Shown in pieces: positions 42,090-50,356 of a DNA stretch of 64,000 nt. The notes under the pieces were generated by a model. That model did not search any database and had not been told where the DNA came from. It was given only the letters and a program-made list of their open reading frames with translations. The DNA is from CAYJHC01 sp964369805. Lineage in GTDB: Bacteria > Bacillota > Clostridia > Peptostreptococcales > Anaerovoracaceae. A program made the position numbers and the translations under genes. The DNA lies in assembly GCA_964369805.1 (NCBI GenBank), contig CAYJFM010000001.1, positions 20,698 through 84,697 of the forward strand, read 5' to 3'. Each line of letters opens with the position of its first letter. The first letter of the stretch is position 1.

Positions 42090-42539
42090 ATGAACATTAA
42101 GGTGATAGTGGTTGGAAAGCTGAAAGAGAAATACTGGAAGGAGGCAGAAGCTGAATACAAAAAAAGGCTTGGTGCTTACTGTAATCTAGAAATAATAGAG
42201 GCTAAAGAAGACAGCAGAGAAAGAACCGATATAGAAGGTGAAGCTATTCTTGGAAAAATAAAAGATTCTGACTTTGTAATAACTTTGGAGATTAAAGGGA
42301 AGCCCTTAAGTTCGGAAGGGTTAGCAGAAAAAATAGAAGAACTAGGAGTTCAAGGTAAAAGTAATATTGTATTTATTATTGGTGGTTCTTGCGGACTTGA
42401 CGAGTCTGTAATTAAAAGATCAAACTTTGCACTATCTTTTTCAAATATGACTTTCCCTCATCAGATGATCAGAGTGTTTTTATTAGAGCAAATATATAGA
42501 AGTTTTAAAATTATAAAGAAGGAAAAATACCATAAATAG
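42090..42539 (+). CDS. rlmH: 23S rRNA (pseudouridine1915-N3)-methyltransferase
   Basis: The 149-residue SPOUT methyltransferase has MNIKVIVVGKLKEKYW at the start, FVITLEIKGKPLSSEGLA, the SAM-binding FIIGGSCGLDE and the terminal LLEQIYRSFKIIKKEKYHK typical of RlmH. It modifies helix 69 of 23S rRNA at the subunit interface. The ATG follows GAAAGGA directly after the upstream terminator, so it needs either read-through or a start very near the hairpin. Confidence 0.95.
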   Translation: MNIKVIVVGKLKEKYWKEAEAEYKKRLGAYCNLEIIEAKEDSRERTDIEGEAILGKIKDSDFVITLEIKGKPLSSEGLAEKIEELGVQGKSNIVFIIGGSCGLDESVIKRSNFALSFSNMTFPHQMIRVFLLEQIYRSFKIIKKEKYHK

Positions 42540-42550
42540 TAGGAGGAAAG

Positions 42551-43030
42551 ATGATAGAAAGTAGATTGTTTAAATTACAGGTGGCTCTCCTAAGAGAAAT
42601 CGATTTTTATGAAGACAGAGTGACAAGAAAAACTTTAGATGCTGACTGGGAAAGGGTTCATATATCGTCATGCGCTAGATTAGGGTATATTTTGGGAGAA
42701 AAAAGAGGTCTTGACCCTGACTTTGCAGCCTGTGCCTGTGCTATTCATGATTATGGAAGAATTGTAACCGGAAGGCAAAAAGACCATGCGGAAAAAGGAT
42801 ATGAACTAGTTGGAGATTTCTTAAGAAAAACAAACCTATTTACAGAGGAAGAGGTAGAAATTCTTAGATTAGCTGTAAAAAACCATAGCAGTAAGGCAGA
42901 AATAGGAACGCCTATTGAAGAAATAGTGAAGGATGCAGATGTTGTGGATTTTTATCAATATGGACTTCCTTTTGCTAGGCAGGAGCAGGAAGATAGATAT
43001 AAAAATATGCTATCGAAAGGTGAATTGTAG
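42551..43030 (+). CDS. HD-domain protein
   Basis: This 159-residue protein has the HD metal-phosphohydrolase pattern: HISSCARLGYILGEKRG, ACAIHDYGRI (HD), DHAEKG, KNHSSKAE and KDADVVDF. Small HD proteins hydrolyse nucleotides or phosphoesters; no substrate is indicated. GGAGG precedes the ATG. rlmH lies 11 nt upstream, so they are co-transcribed. The following 289 nt (43031-43319) hold only the next gene's promoter. Confidence 0.82.
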   Translation: MIESRLFKLQVALLREIDFYEDRVTRKTLDADWERVHISSCARLGYILGEKRGLDPDFAACACAIHDYGRIVTGRQKDHAEKGYELVGDFLRKTNLFTEEEVEILRLAVKNHSSKAEIGTPIEEIVKDADVVDFYQYGLPFARQEQEDRYKNMLSKGEL

Positions 43031-43254
43031 ACAAAAACAAATTTGTCATGATTAAATATTAAGACAATTTTGCATATTAGTGTATTTACATAAAAAAGAA
43101 ATATTTTTCACTATTGCCAATGAATTACAAGCAAATTAATACGGAATTAAGATGGAATAGTTAATTAAAATTCGTAAAAGGGTTATAGAAATAACAGGAA
43201 ATCAGCAAATTAGTCATATAAAAATAAAAGCAATATGGAAAAAAGAAAAAAATA

Positions 43255-43284
43255 TTGAAAGAATGTTGTTTTATATTGTATAAT
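43255..43284 (+). promoter_or_regulatory. Promoter of NhaA-type antiporter
   Basis: TTGAAA (43255-43260) and TATAAT (43279-43284) are separated by 18 nt, 35 nt before the start codon. Confidence 0.75.
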
Positions 43285-43319
43285 GTATTCATTACGTATT
43301 TTATAAAAGGAGATTTATA

Positions 43320-44471
43320 ATGAATAACAAAATAAGAGAGTATTCTCTTCCATTAATTATTGGTGTTCTAGTAGCGATAGCTTTCGCAAATATAGCACCA
43401 GAGCTTTATGACAAAATCGTCTATACACCAATCATAGGTGAGAAAATTAGCCTTTCTTGGCTAGTTAAAGATATCTTCATGGTATTTTTCTTCGGTATTG
43501 CTGGTTGCGAAATAGTAAACAGCTTTGCCCCAGGAGGACCGCTAAATCCAATTAAGAAGGCAGCTACACCATTATTTGCGACAGCAGGTGGTGTGCTTGG
43601 CCCAGTTGCTGTGTTTTTTGCACTAAACGCAATAATTGGAACTCCAGACTACGCTAATGGTTGGGGGATTACAACTGCAACAGATATTGCACTTGCATGG
43701 CTAGTAGCAAAAATCGTATTTGGTAAAAACCATCCAGCAGTAAGTTTCCTACTGTTACTTGCAGTAGTAGATGATGCAATAGGACTTGCAATCATCGCTA
43801 TCTTCTACCCAGACCCACATCACCCAACACAGGTGCAATATCTAGCATTTGTACTAATTGGTATGGCTTTAGCATTTGCACTAAGAAAGTTCAAAGTAAA
43901 ATCAGCACTACTATATGTATTAATAGGTGGGGGAGTTGCTTGGTTTGGTTTATACAATGCAGGGCTTCATCCTTCTCTTGCTTTAATCTTTATAGTGCCA
44001 TTTATGCCACTTGGAGGCGGATCAGATGCACATGCAGATCATCATGGAGTTGCAGATGCACATGGCGGCACACTTCATAACTTTGAGCATAAGGTATCAC
44101 CTGTTGTAGATTACGGCCTGTTCTTCTTTGGTTTTGCCAATGCGGGAGTTGCTTTTGCAGCAATGTCAAACTTGACATGGATTATCCTAATTTCTCTAAT
44201 CGTAGGTAAGACACTTGGAATTAGTTTCTTCTCACTTATTGCGACAAAGGTTTTCAGATTCCCATTGCCAGATGGAATGCAAGCAAAAGATGTTGTAGTT
44301 GCAGGTATAGTTGCAGGTATGGGTTTAACAGTAGCGCTATTTGTAAGTGCGGCAGCATTCTATGATATGGATCTTCAAGGAGCGGCTAAGATGGGAGCAC
44401 TGTTTACAGTACTAGCTGCACCAATAGCTATTATTGTAGGTAAAGTTTTCAAAATAGAAAAGAAAAATTAA
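43320..44471 (+). CDS. nhaA: Na+/H+ antiporter NhaA-type
   Basis: The 383-residue membrane protein has the NhaA fold motifs: GWGITTATDIALAW (the D133-equivalent), the paired acidic site LLAVVDDAIGLAIIAIFY (D163/D164-equivalent), and GLHPSLALIFIVPFMP. It exchanges sodium for protons in pH and salt homeostasis. The usual FFxxVGLEIKRE is FFFGIAGCEIVN here, and a His-rich loop (HADHHGVADAHGG) follows the mid-protein helix, so it belongs to a diverged clostridial branch. AAAGGAG precedes the ATG. It is monocistronic with its own promoter and terminator. Confidence 0.92.
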   Translation: MNNKIREYSLPLIIGVLVAIAFANIAPELYDKIVYTPIIGEKISLSWLVKDIFMVFFFGIAGCEIVNSFAPGGPLNPIKKAATPLFATAGGVLGPVAVFFALNAIIGTPDYANGWGITTATDIALAWLVAKIVFGKNHPAVSFLLLLAVVDDAIGLAIIAIFYPDPHHPTQVQYLAFVLIGMALAFALRKFKVKSALLYVLIGGGVAWFGLYNAGLHPSLALIFIVPFMPLGGGSDAHADHHGVADAHGGTLHNFEHKVSPVVDYGLFFFGFANAGVAFAAMSNLTWIILISLIVGKTLGISFFSLIATKVFRFPLPDGMQAKDVVVAGIVAGMGLTVALFVSAAAFYDMDLQGAAKMGALFTVLAAPIAIIVGKVFKIEKKN

Positions 44472-44514
44472 GGTTAATATATAGCATATTAAATACATTA
44501 TGAAAAGTTTAAAG

Positions 44515-44549
44515 GAGGCTAATCGTTATTTTCGCGGTTGCCTCTTTTT
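44515..44549 (+). terminator. Intrinsic terminator after nhaA
   Basis: GAGGC (44515-44519), a bulged T, then AATCG (44521-44525) pair with CGGTT-GCCTC (44535-44544) around a 9-nt loop, followed by five T. A TATAAT at 44560-44565 may start the next transcript. Confidence 0.8.
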
Positions 44550-44649
44550 GCGTATCGGGTATAATAAAGAGTGTTAGAATGCTATGGATTTAAGTTTTGA
44601 TATATTAAATTTGCATTGAAAGTAAAACTCTAAAAATGGGAGAATGATT

Positions 44650-47223
44650 ATGGATAATATAGTACTTGGAATACTTGCACATGTAGATTCTGGCAAGACG
44701 ACTTTAACAGAAGGTATTCTATATAACAGTGGACAAATTAATAAGGTAGGTAGAGTGGACCATGGAAATGCTTTTCTTGATAATAATGCAATGGAAAGAA
44801 AAAGAGGAATAACTATATTCTCCAAGCAGGCTAATTTTTCAGTAGAAGATAAAAATTTCTCTATACTAGATACGCCAGGCCATGTGGATTTTTCCCCTGA
44901 GATGGAGAGGACCCTTCAAGTTTTAGACTACGCAATACTAATTGTAAGTGGCAGCGAGGGAGTGCAAAGCCATACAGAGAACCTGTGGGATATTCTTAAG
45001 AAACGTAATATACCATGTTTTATATTTGTAAACAAAATGGATATAGCAGATGAAAATAAACTAGAAATAATGGATTCACTAAAGGAGAAACTAAATAGTA
45101 ATATAATAGATTTTACAGCCAATCTTGATAGGGAAGAGGCGCAGGAGGCGCTAGCCTTAACTGATGATAAGACTATGAAAAAATACCTGGATAGTGAGAA
45201 AATAGACGATACTAACATTATAAAGTTAATTAGCGAAAGAAAGGTTTTTCCATGTTATTTTGGATCAGCTTTAAAACTAGAAGGTATAAAGGAGCTTGTA
45301 GACGGACTAGTATCATTTACAAAAATCGAATATAAAAAAAGAGAGTTTAGTGCAAAAGTATTTAAAATCATGAGGGATGAAAAAGGTAAAAGACTGACTT
45401 ATGTGAAAATACTGGGAGGTGCATTAAAGGTAAAAGATGAGATAGAAGGCATAGATAGTAAAGGCAAGAAGTGGAAGGAAAAGATAAATGAAATAAGAAG
45501 CTATTCAGGAGCAAAATATGAAGTTTTGAAAGAAGCAAGACCTGGTGATATCTGTGCTCTAGTAGGGCTAAACAATACATTTATAGGAGAAAGCTTAGGG
45601 CAAGGAAGCGGTAGAAGTGAAAGAGAAAACTTCGAACCAGTCATGACATATGAGGTGGATATTCTTAGCGGAGAAGATAAGCAAATTGTTTATAAATATT
45701 TAAAGTCACTAGAGGAAGAAGAACCGAAGCTATATGTAAATTGGTCTGATGAATTAGGAGCTATTGAAGTACAGTTAATGGGTCTTGTTCAGCTAGAAGT
45801 TGTTAAGGCTATTCTAGAAGAAAGGCATGAACTTAAACTAGAATTTTCAAAAGGAAGTATCATATACAAAGAAACTATAGGTAAAAGAGCATATGGTGTA
45901 GGTCATTTTGAACCATTAAAACACTATGCTGAGGTTCATTTAATGCTAGAGCCAACAGGAATGGACAGCGGGCTTTCCTTTGCACTCGATTGTTCGGAAG
46001 ATGAACTTGATATAAACTGGCAAAAATTAATATTAACTCATTTAAAAGAAAAACTTCTTAAAGGAGTTCTTACCAATAGTGAGATAACAGATATGAAAAT
46101 TACGGTTGTCGGAGGCCGAGCTCACAAAAAGCATACAGAGGGGGGAGACTTTAGAGAGGCAACCCATAGAGCTTTGCGGCAAGGGCTTGCGCAAGGAGAA
46201 AGTGTGCTTCTAGAGCCTTGGTTTGGTTTTAAAGGGAAGATGAGCATAGAACATGTAGGAAGGTTTATGTCAGATATTGAAAGGATGAAAGGCAAATGCA
46301 ATCCGCCAGAGCTTTCAGGAGATATAGCAATAATTGAAGGCAGTGGACCTGTGAAAGAGCTAAAAGACTATCAGCTAGAACTGAATAACTATGCAAAGGG
46401 CAAGGGCACAATTAGCTTTAAACAAGGCTCTTATAAGCCTTGTGCAGAACCAGAGGAAATAATTGCAAAATTTTCATACGACTTTGAATTAGATTTACAC
46501 AACCCAGCAGACTCAATTTTCTGTGAAAAAGGAAAGGGTTATACAGTAAGGTGGGACCAGGTTCATAGGCACATGCATGTAGAGAGTAAAGAAAAAACTA
46601 AGGCTGATAAAGAAAAAGAAATTAGAAGAAAAGTTGTAGAATATGAGAAAAACCTTGCAAATGACGTTGATTTGATGGCGATATTTGAAAAGACATATGG
46701 GCCAATCAAGCAAAGGAGGATTATAGAAAAGAAAGTTATTTCTAGCAAAATTGATAATAAAGACAGTTATAGACCTACGAAAAAAGTGGAACCAGCTAAA
46801 GAGGAATTTTTGCTCATAGACGGATACAATTTAATTTACAGCTGGGACAAGCTAAAAGACTTACTAAATGTTGACTTTGGCAGTGCGCGAGATAAATTAA
46901 TAGAAATTATCAGTAACTATGCAGGGGTAAGTAAAGCAAATGTAATAATAGTATTTGACGCGTACAAAGTTAAAGACAACCCAGGGAGCATAAGTAAAAT
47001 CAATAATATTTCTGTAGTATATACAAAAACTGCAGAAAGCGCAGACATGTTTATAGAAAAAACCACATTTGAAATTGGTAAGAAACATAATGTTAGAGTA
47101 GTAACCTCTGACTATCTAGAGCAAATTATCATTACAGGACATGGAGCCACAAAGGTATCATGCGAAAACTTTATTTCAGAAGTCACCTTGGTTGAGGAGA
47201 AAATACGAGAAATTCTATGTTAA
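44650..47223 (+). CDS. TetM-like ribosomal GTPase fused to a Rae1/YacP-like NYN nuclease
   Basis: The 857-residue protein has two parts. Residues 1 to about 640 are an EF-G/Tet ribosomal-protection GTPase: G1 GILAHVDSGKTTL, switch RKRGITI, G3 DTPGHVDFS, G4 NKMD, then domains II-V with HTEGGDFREATHRALRQGL in domain IV. A charged helix (about 650-715) leads to an NYN domain (720-857): LLIDGYNLIYSW, VIIVFDAY, ESADMFIEK and VRVVTSDYLEQ. All acidic metal residues are kept, and the match to B. subtilis Rae1 (YacP) is close. Tet proteins act at the A-site region; Rae1 cuts mRNA there. The fusion suggests a GTPase-delivered ribosomal nuclease. The ATG at 44650 has GGGAGA 6 nt upstream. It is monocistronic. 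Tetracycline resistance is not proven. Confidence 0.9.
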   Translation: MDNIVLGILAHVDSGKTTLTEGILYNSGQINKVGRVDHGNAFLDNNAMERKRGITIFSKQANFSVEDKNFSILDTPGHVDFSPEMERTLQVLDYAILIVSGSEGVQSHTENLWDILKKRNIPCFIFVNKMDIADENKLEIMDSLKEKLNSNIIDFTANLDREEAQEALALTDDKTMKKYLDSEKIDDTNIIKLISERKVFPCYFGSALKLEGIKELVDGLVSFTKIEYKKREFSAKVFKIMRDEKGKRLTYVKILGGALKVKDEIEGIDSKGKKWKEKINEIRSYSGAKYEVLKEARPGDICALVGLNNTFIGESLGQGSGRSERENFEPVMTYEVDILSGEDKQIVYKYLKSLEEEEPKLYVNWSDELGAIEVQLMGLVQLEVVKAILEERHELKLEFSKGSIIYKETIGKRAYGVGHFEPLKHYAEVHLMLEPTGMDSGLSFALDCSEDELDINWQKLILTHLKEKLLKGVLTNSEITDMKITVVGGRAHKKHTEGGDFREATHRALRQGLAQGESVLLEPWFGFKGKMSIEHVGRFMSDIERMKGKCNPPELSGDIAIIEGSGPVKELKDYQLELNNYAKGKGTISFKQGSYKPCAEPEEIIAKFSYDFELDLHNPADSIFCEKGKGYTVRWDQVHRHMHVESKEKTKADKEKEIRRKVVEYEKNLANDVDLMAIFEKTYGPIKQRRIIEKKVISSKIDNKDSYRPTKKVEPAKEEFLLIDGYNLIYSWDKLKDLLNVDFGSARDKLIEIISNYAGVSKANVIIVFDAYKVKDNPGSISKINNISVVYTKTAESADMFIEKTTFEIGKKHNVRVVTSDYLEQIIITGHGATKVSCENFISEVTLVEEKIREILC

Positions 47224-47261
47224 CCTATGCTCCGAGTTAAGTAATATAATATTGAAACAAA

Positions 47262-47298
47262 AAATGACCCTATAGATTGGATTCTATAAGGTCATTTT
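47262..47298. terminator. Bidirectional terminator
   Basis: Arms 47262-47275 and 47284-47297 pair at 13 of 14 positions around an 8-nt loop, between the convergent GTPase-nuclease and P-type ATPase genes. T tracts occur on both strands. Confidence 0.8.
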
Positions 47299-47344
47299 AT
47301 ATTTAAGACTGATCGTATATTTTATTATCCAGAGCCAGTCAGCT

Positions 47345-49975
47345 TTACTTTTGAGCTAAAGCTCTAATGGTTCTTGTAACCTGGATTAATACTGTAGGTA
47401 CAATTGCAAGTCCTACAATTGCCCCAAGCTGCATACCTGTTAGAGGTGTTACTAGGAACAAGCCGTGTAAACCTGGGATTAATAATACTGCGAACAGCAG
47501 AGCCGCTCCTATTAGGAAGGCATAGATTGAGAATGGATTATTCTTGAATCCGATTTGCCAAATTGCTCCATTTGATCTGCAGTTGAACCCGTGGAATAGC
47601 CTAGCAAGGGATAGAGTTGCAAAGGCCATTGTTGCTGCAGTTGCTGCACTAGCTTCCAGGCCTATATAGTATGCTGTCATTGTAGCTACTGCAATAATTA
47701 TACCTTGTAAGCTTAGAGCCTGAATAAGTGTTTTATCGAGTATTGATGACTTTGAGTTACGAGGTGGTTCGTCTAGAAGGTTATTTCTAGAAGGTTCCAT
47801 GCCAATTGCAATAGCAGGGAGGCTGTCAGTAAGCAAGTTTATAAACAGTAAATGTACAGCTTCAAATGGTGCTGCAAGACCTACGATTGCGGCGTAGATT
47901 ACTGCGAGTACACCTGCGGTATTACCTGACAATAAGAAACCAATAACATTTTTAATATTTGCATATACAGCACGCCCATTTGCAACAGCTCTAACTATTG
48001 TTGCAAAGTTATCATCTGAAAGAATCATTGCTGCTGCGTCTTTACTTACTTCTGTACCAGTGATACCCATAGCCACGCCAATATCTGCTTTTTTTAGCGC
48101 GGGAGCGTCATTTACTCCATCACCTGTCATGGCAGCAATAGCATCCCGTCTTTGCCAAGCGGTTACAATTCTAATTTTATGCTCTGGAGAAACCCTAGCA
48201 TATACTGAAACCTGAGGAAGTATTTTATCAAGTTCTTCATCAGAAATTGCTTCTAGTTCTACACCTGTTAGAGACTTATCGCCTTCCTGGAAAATTCCAA
48301 TTTCAGTAGCTATTGCAGTAGCTGTGACTTTATGGTCACCAGTGATCATTACGGTTTTAATCCCAGCACGCTTTGCATCTGCAACAGCAGCAACTGCTTC
48401 TGGCCTTGGTGGGTCGATCATAGCTACAAGTCCTACAAAGATATAGTCACTTTCATCTTCAAAGGTAAGTTCAGTTGGACATGTTTCAAAAGTTTTGAAT
48501 CCAAAGCCTAAAACTCTTAGGCCTTTTTCAGAAAATTCCATATTTGCTTTTTCGATATCTGCTCTTATTTCATCTGTCATCTCAGAAACTTTGCCATCAT
48601 AGAAAACTCTATTTGCCCTGCCAAGAATCACATCTATAGCACCTTTAGTAAGCATACAAGGAGTATCGTCTAGCATATGTAACGTACTCATTAACTTTCT
48701 ATCTGAATCGAAAGCTAATTCTGAAAGTCTAGGCCTATCTTTTCTAAATTGTATTTCATCAATTCCTAGGTCATCGCCTACATGGATTAAGGCAATTTCC
48801 GTCGGATCTCCAATTTCTTCACCGGTATTAGCATCAGTTGTAGCATCGCTACTTAGCAGGGCAATATGTAGGAAAAGGTTTTGCATTTCATCTTTTATAT
48901 CAAAGTCTTTTCTAAGGATTTCTCTACCATTTATATAGAACTTTTGAACTGTCATCTTATTTTGAGTTAGTGTCCCAGTTTTGTCTGAGCAAATTACTGA
49001 TACACAACCAAGGCTTTCTACAGCTTTAAGCTCTTTAATAATAGCACGCTCTTTAGCCATTTTTTGTGTACCAATTGCAAGGACGATTGTTACGATAGAA
49101 GAAAGTGCCTCAGGTATAGCTGCAACAGCAAGTGCAACAGCAAACATTAGAGAGTCAATAACAGGCATCCCTGTTCTGAATACTGAAAGTGCAAATACAA
49201 TGGCACAGACTAAGAGAATACCAACTGCAAGTTTCTTAGAAAAATTATCAAGGCTGATTTGAAGTGGTGTTTTTCTTTGTTTTGTTTGATTCATTAGTGC
49301 TGCAATTTGGCCGATTTGAGTGTCCATACCAGTTCCAGTTACAACAACAATAGCTCTACCATAGGTTACAAGAGAACCCGAAAAAACCATGTTTTTTCTA
49401 TCACCAACTGTAATTTCTTCTCTTGGAATAACCTCATAGGTTTTATCAACACTTTCTGACTCACCTGTTAAGGCAGCTTCATCGACTTTTAATGAAAAGT
49501 TTTCAAGTATTCTACCATCTGCAATAATAAGGTCCCCAGCTTCAAGAGATAAAATATCTCCAGGAACAACTTGGTCAGAAGGCACCTCTACAAGGCTGCC
49601 ATTTCTAAAAACTTTGGCTGATGGTGTAGACATTGCCCTAAGGCTATCTAAGGATTTTTCAGCTTTAACATGCTGTACTGTACCTAAAACTGCATTTAGG
49701 ATGAGAACTGCAAAAATTACAAGTGTGCTTTCACTTTTGCCAGATAGCATAGAAATTACGGCTGCTATACAGAGTATAAACACCAGTAAATCTTTAAATT
49801 GTAATAAGAAAACCTTAGCTATACTATCCTTTTTTTCTTCACTAAGGCTGTTAGGTCCGAACTCCTCTAATCTTTGATTAGCCTGGGAACTGTCAAGCCC
49901 TTCTTTTTTGCTGTTTAATATTTCTAGAACTTGATCTTTATCCTTTGTCCAGAAAGTTGTGTTTTTGACGTCCAA
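47345..49975 (-). CDS. P-type cation ATPase (P2, Ca2+/Mn2+ type)
   Basis: The 876-residue ATPase has the actuator TGES, the phosphorylation motif CSDKTGTLTQNKM, the hinge TGDGVNDAPALKKADIGVAMG, TM4 VAAIPEALSS and TM6 FINLLTDSLPAIAIGMEP, as in the P2A Ca/Mn pumps. It has about ten membrane helices and the normal length. It most likely exports manganese, because a yybP-ykoY-type riboswitch precedes it; calcium is the alternative. The start is TTG with AGGAGG 8 nt upstream. It is monocistronic with its own consensus promoter. Confidence 0.93.
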   Translation of the reverse strand: MDVKNTTFWTKDKDQVLEILNSKKEGLDSSQANQRLEEFGPNSLSEEKKDSIAKVFLLQFKDLLVFILCIAAVISMLSGKSESTLVIFAVLILNAVLGTVQHVKAEKSLDSLRAMSTPSAKVFRNGSLVEVPSDQVVPGDILSLEAGDLIIADGRILENFSLKVDEAALTGESESVDKTYEVIPREEITVGDRKNMVFSGSLVTYGRAIVVVTGTGMDTQIGQIAALMNQTKQRKTPLQISLDNFSKKLAVGILLVCAIVFALSVFRTGMPVIDSLMFAVALAVAAIPEALSSIVTIVLAIGTQKMAKERAIIKELKAVESLGCVSVICSDKTGTLTQNKMTVQKFYINGREILRKDFDIKDEMQNLFLHIALLSSDATTDANTGEEIGDPTEIALIHVGDDLGIDEIQFRKDRPRLSELAFDSDRKLMSTLHMLDDTPCMLTKGAIDVILGRANRVFYDGKVSEMTDEIRADIEKANMEFSEKGLRVLGFGFKTFETCPTELTFEDESDYIFVGLVAMIDPPRPEAVAAVADAKRAGIKTVMITGDHKVTATAIATEIGIFQEGDKSLTGVELEAISDEELDKILPQVSVYARVSPEHKIRIVTAWQRRDAIAAMTGDGVNDAPALKKADIGVAMGITGTEVSKDAAAMILSDDNFATIVRAVANGRAVYANIKNVIGFLLSGNTAGVLAVIYAAIVGLAAPFEAVHLLFINLLTDSLPAIAIGMEPSRNNLLDEPPRNSKSSILDKTLIQALSLQGIIIAVATMTAYYIGLEASAATAATMAFATLSLARLFHGFNCRSNGAIWQIGFKNNPFSIYAFLIGAALLFAVLLIPGLHGLFLVTPLTGMQLGAIVGLAIVPTVLIQVTRTIRALAQK

Positions 49976-50010
49976 AATTAATTCCTCCTTTAGATTTCTC
50001 TCTAAAAATG

Positions 50011-50133
50011 AAAAAACTTCTCCGCAGTCTAATGAATAGTCTACAGAAAAGTCTCGTTACCAATACTATTAGCCTGTACACCAAACGCTTAGCGTTGGGT
50101 ATGTTGATGCACAGCGAAAACTACTCCCTTTTC
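50011..50133 (-). ncRNA. yybP-ykoY-type manganese riboswitch with terminator
   Basis: Read on the minus strand, the RNA starts GAAAAGGGAGUAG and ends UAACGAGACUUUUC (50133 to 50046). These match the two conserved parts of the yybP-ykoY aptamer (GGGGAGUAG and ...GAGACCUUU); P1 pairs 50128-50133 with 50046-50051. A 15-position terminator stem (50038-50052 with 50016-50030, one mismatch) plus a U run at 50011-50016 overlaps the 3' strand of P1. Aptamer folding and termination are therefore mutually exclusive: metal would turn expression on. The downstream gene is the P-type ATPase. Confidence 0.85.
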
Positions 50134-50185
50134 AGTTTGTATTAAATTTTATAGGCTTTTTATTTAACTAACCTATGTATTATTG

Positions 50186-50214
50186 AGTATATATTGATTT
50201 TGCTTAGGTGTCAA
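50186..50214 (-). promoter_or_regulatory. Promoter of riboswitch-ATPase transcript
   Basis: On the minus strand, TTGACA (50209-50214), a 17-nt spacer and TATACT (50186-50191) lie 53 nt before the aptamer. The remaining interval to yaaA (50215-50322) holds nothing else I can name. Confidence 0.85.
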
Positions 50215-50322
50215 GCCGCTTGCATGAAGAGAGAATATAACTGAACTCAAACTGAATTGAAAACTGCACTCAAACTACGGTCAACACTGAATACAAATAC
50301 TGACCAATTGGTAATGTTATTC

Positions 50323-50356
50323 ATGCTATTTAAGCTATTCATTACTTAAATAGCAT
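50323..50356 (-). terminator. Perfect 12-bp hairpin over the yaaA stop
   Basis: ATGCTATTTAAG (50323-50334) is complementary to 50345-50356 with a 10-nt loop. It covers the last codons of yaaA and lacks a clear U tract, so termination is likely but may be partial. Confidence 0.55.

Noticed and set aside
44650..47223. Calling the GTPase-nuclease fusion a tetracycline-resistance gene
   Set aside because: The GTPase part is of the ribosomal-protection type, but domain IV loops differ from TetM and a nuclease is attached, so resistance cannot be claimed from sequence.
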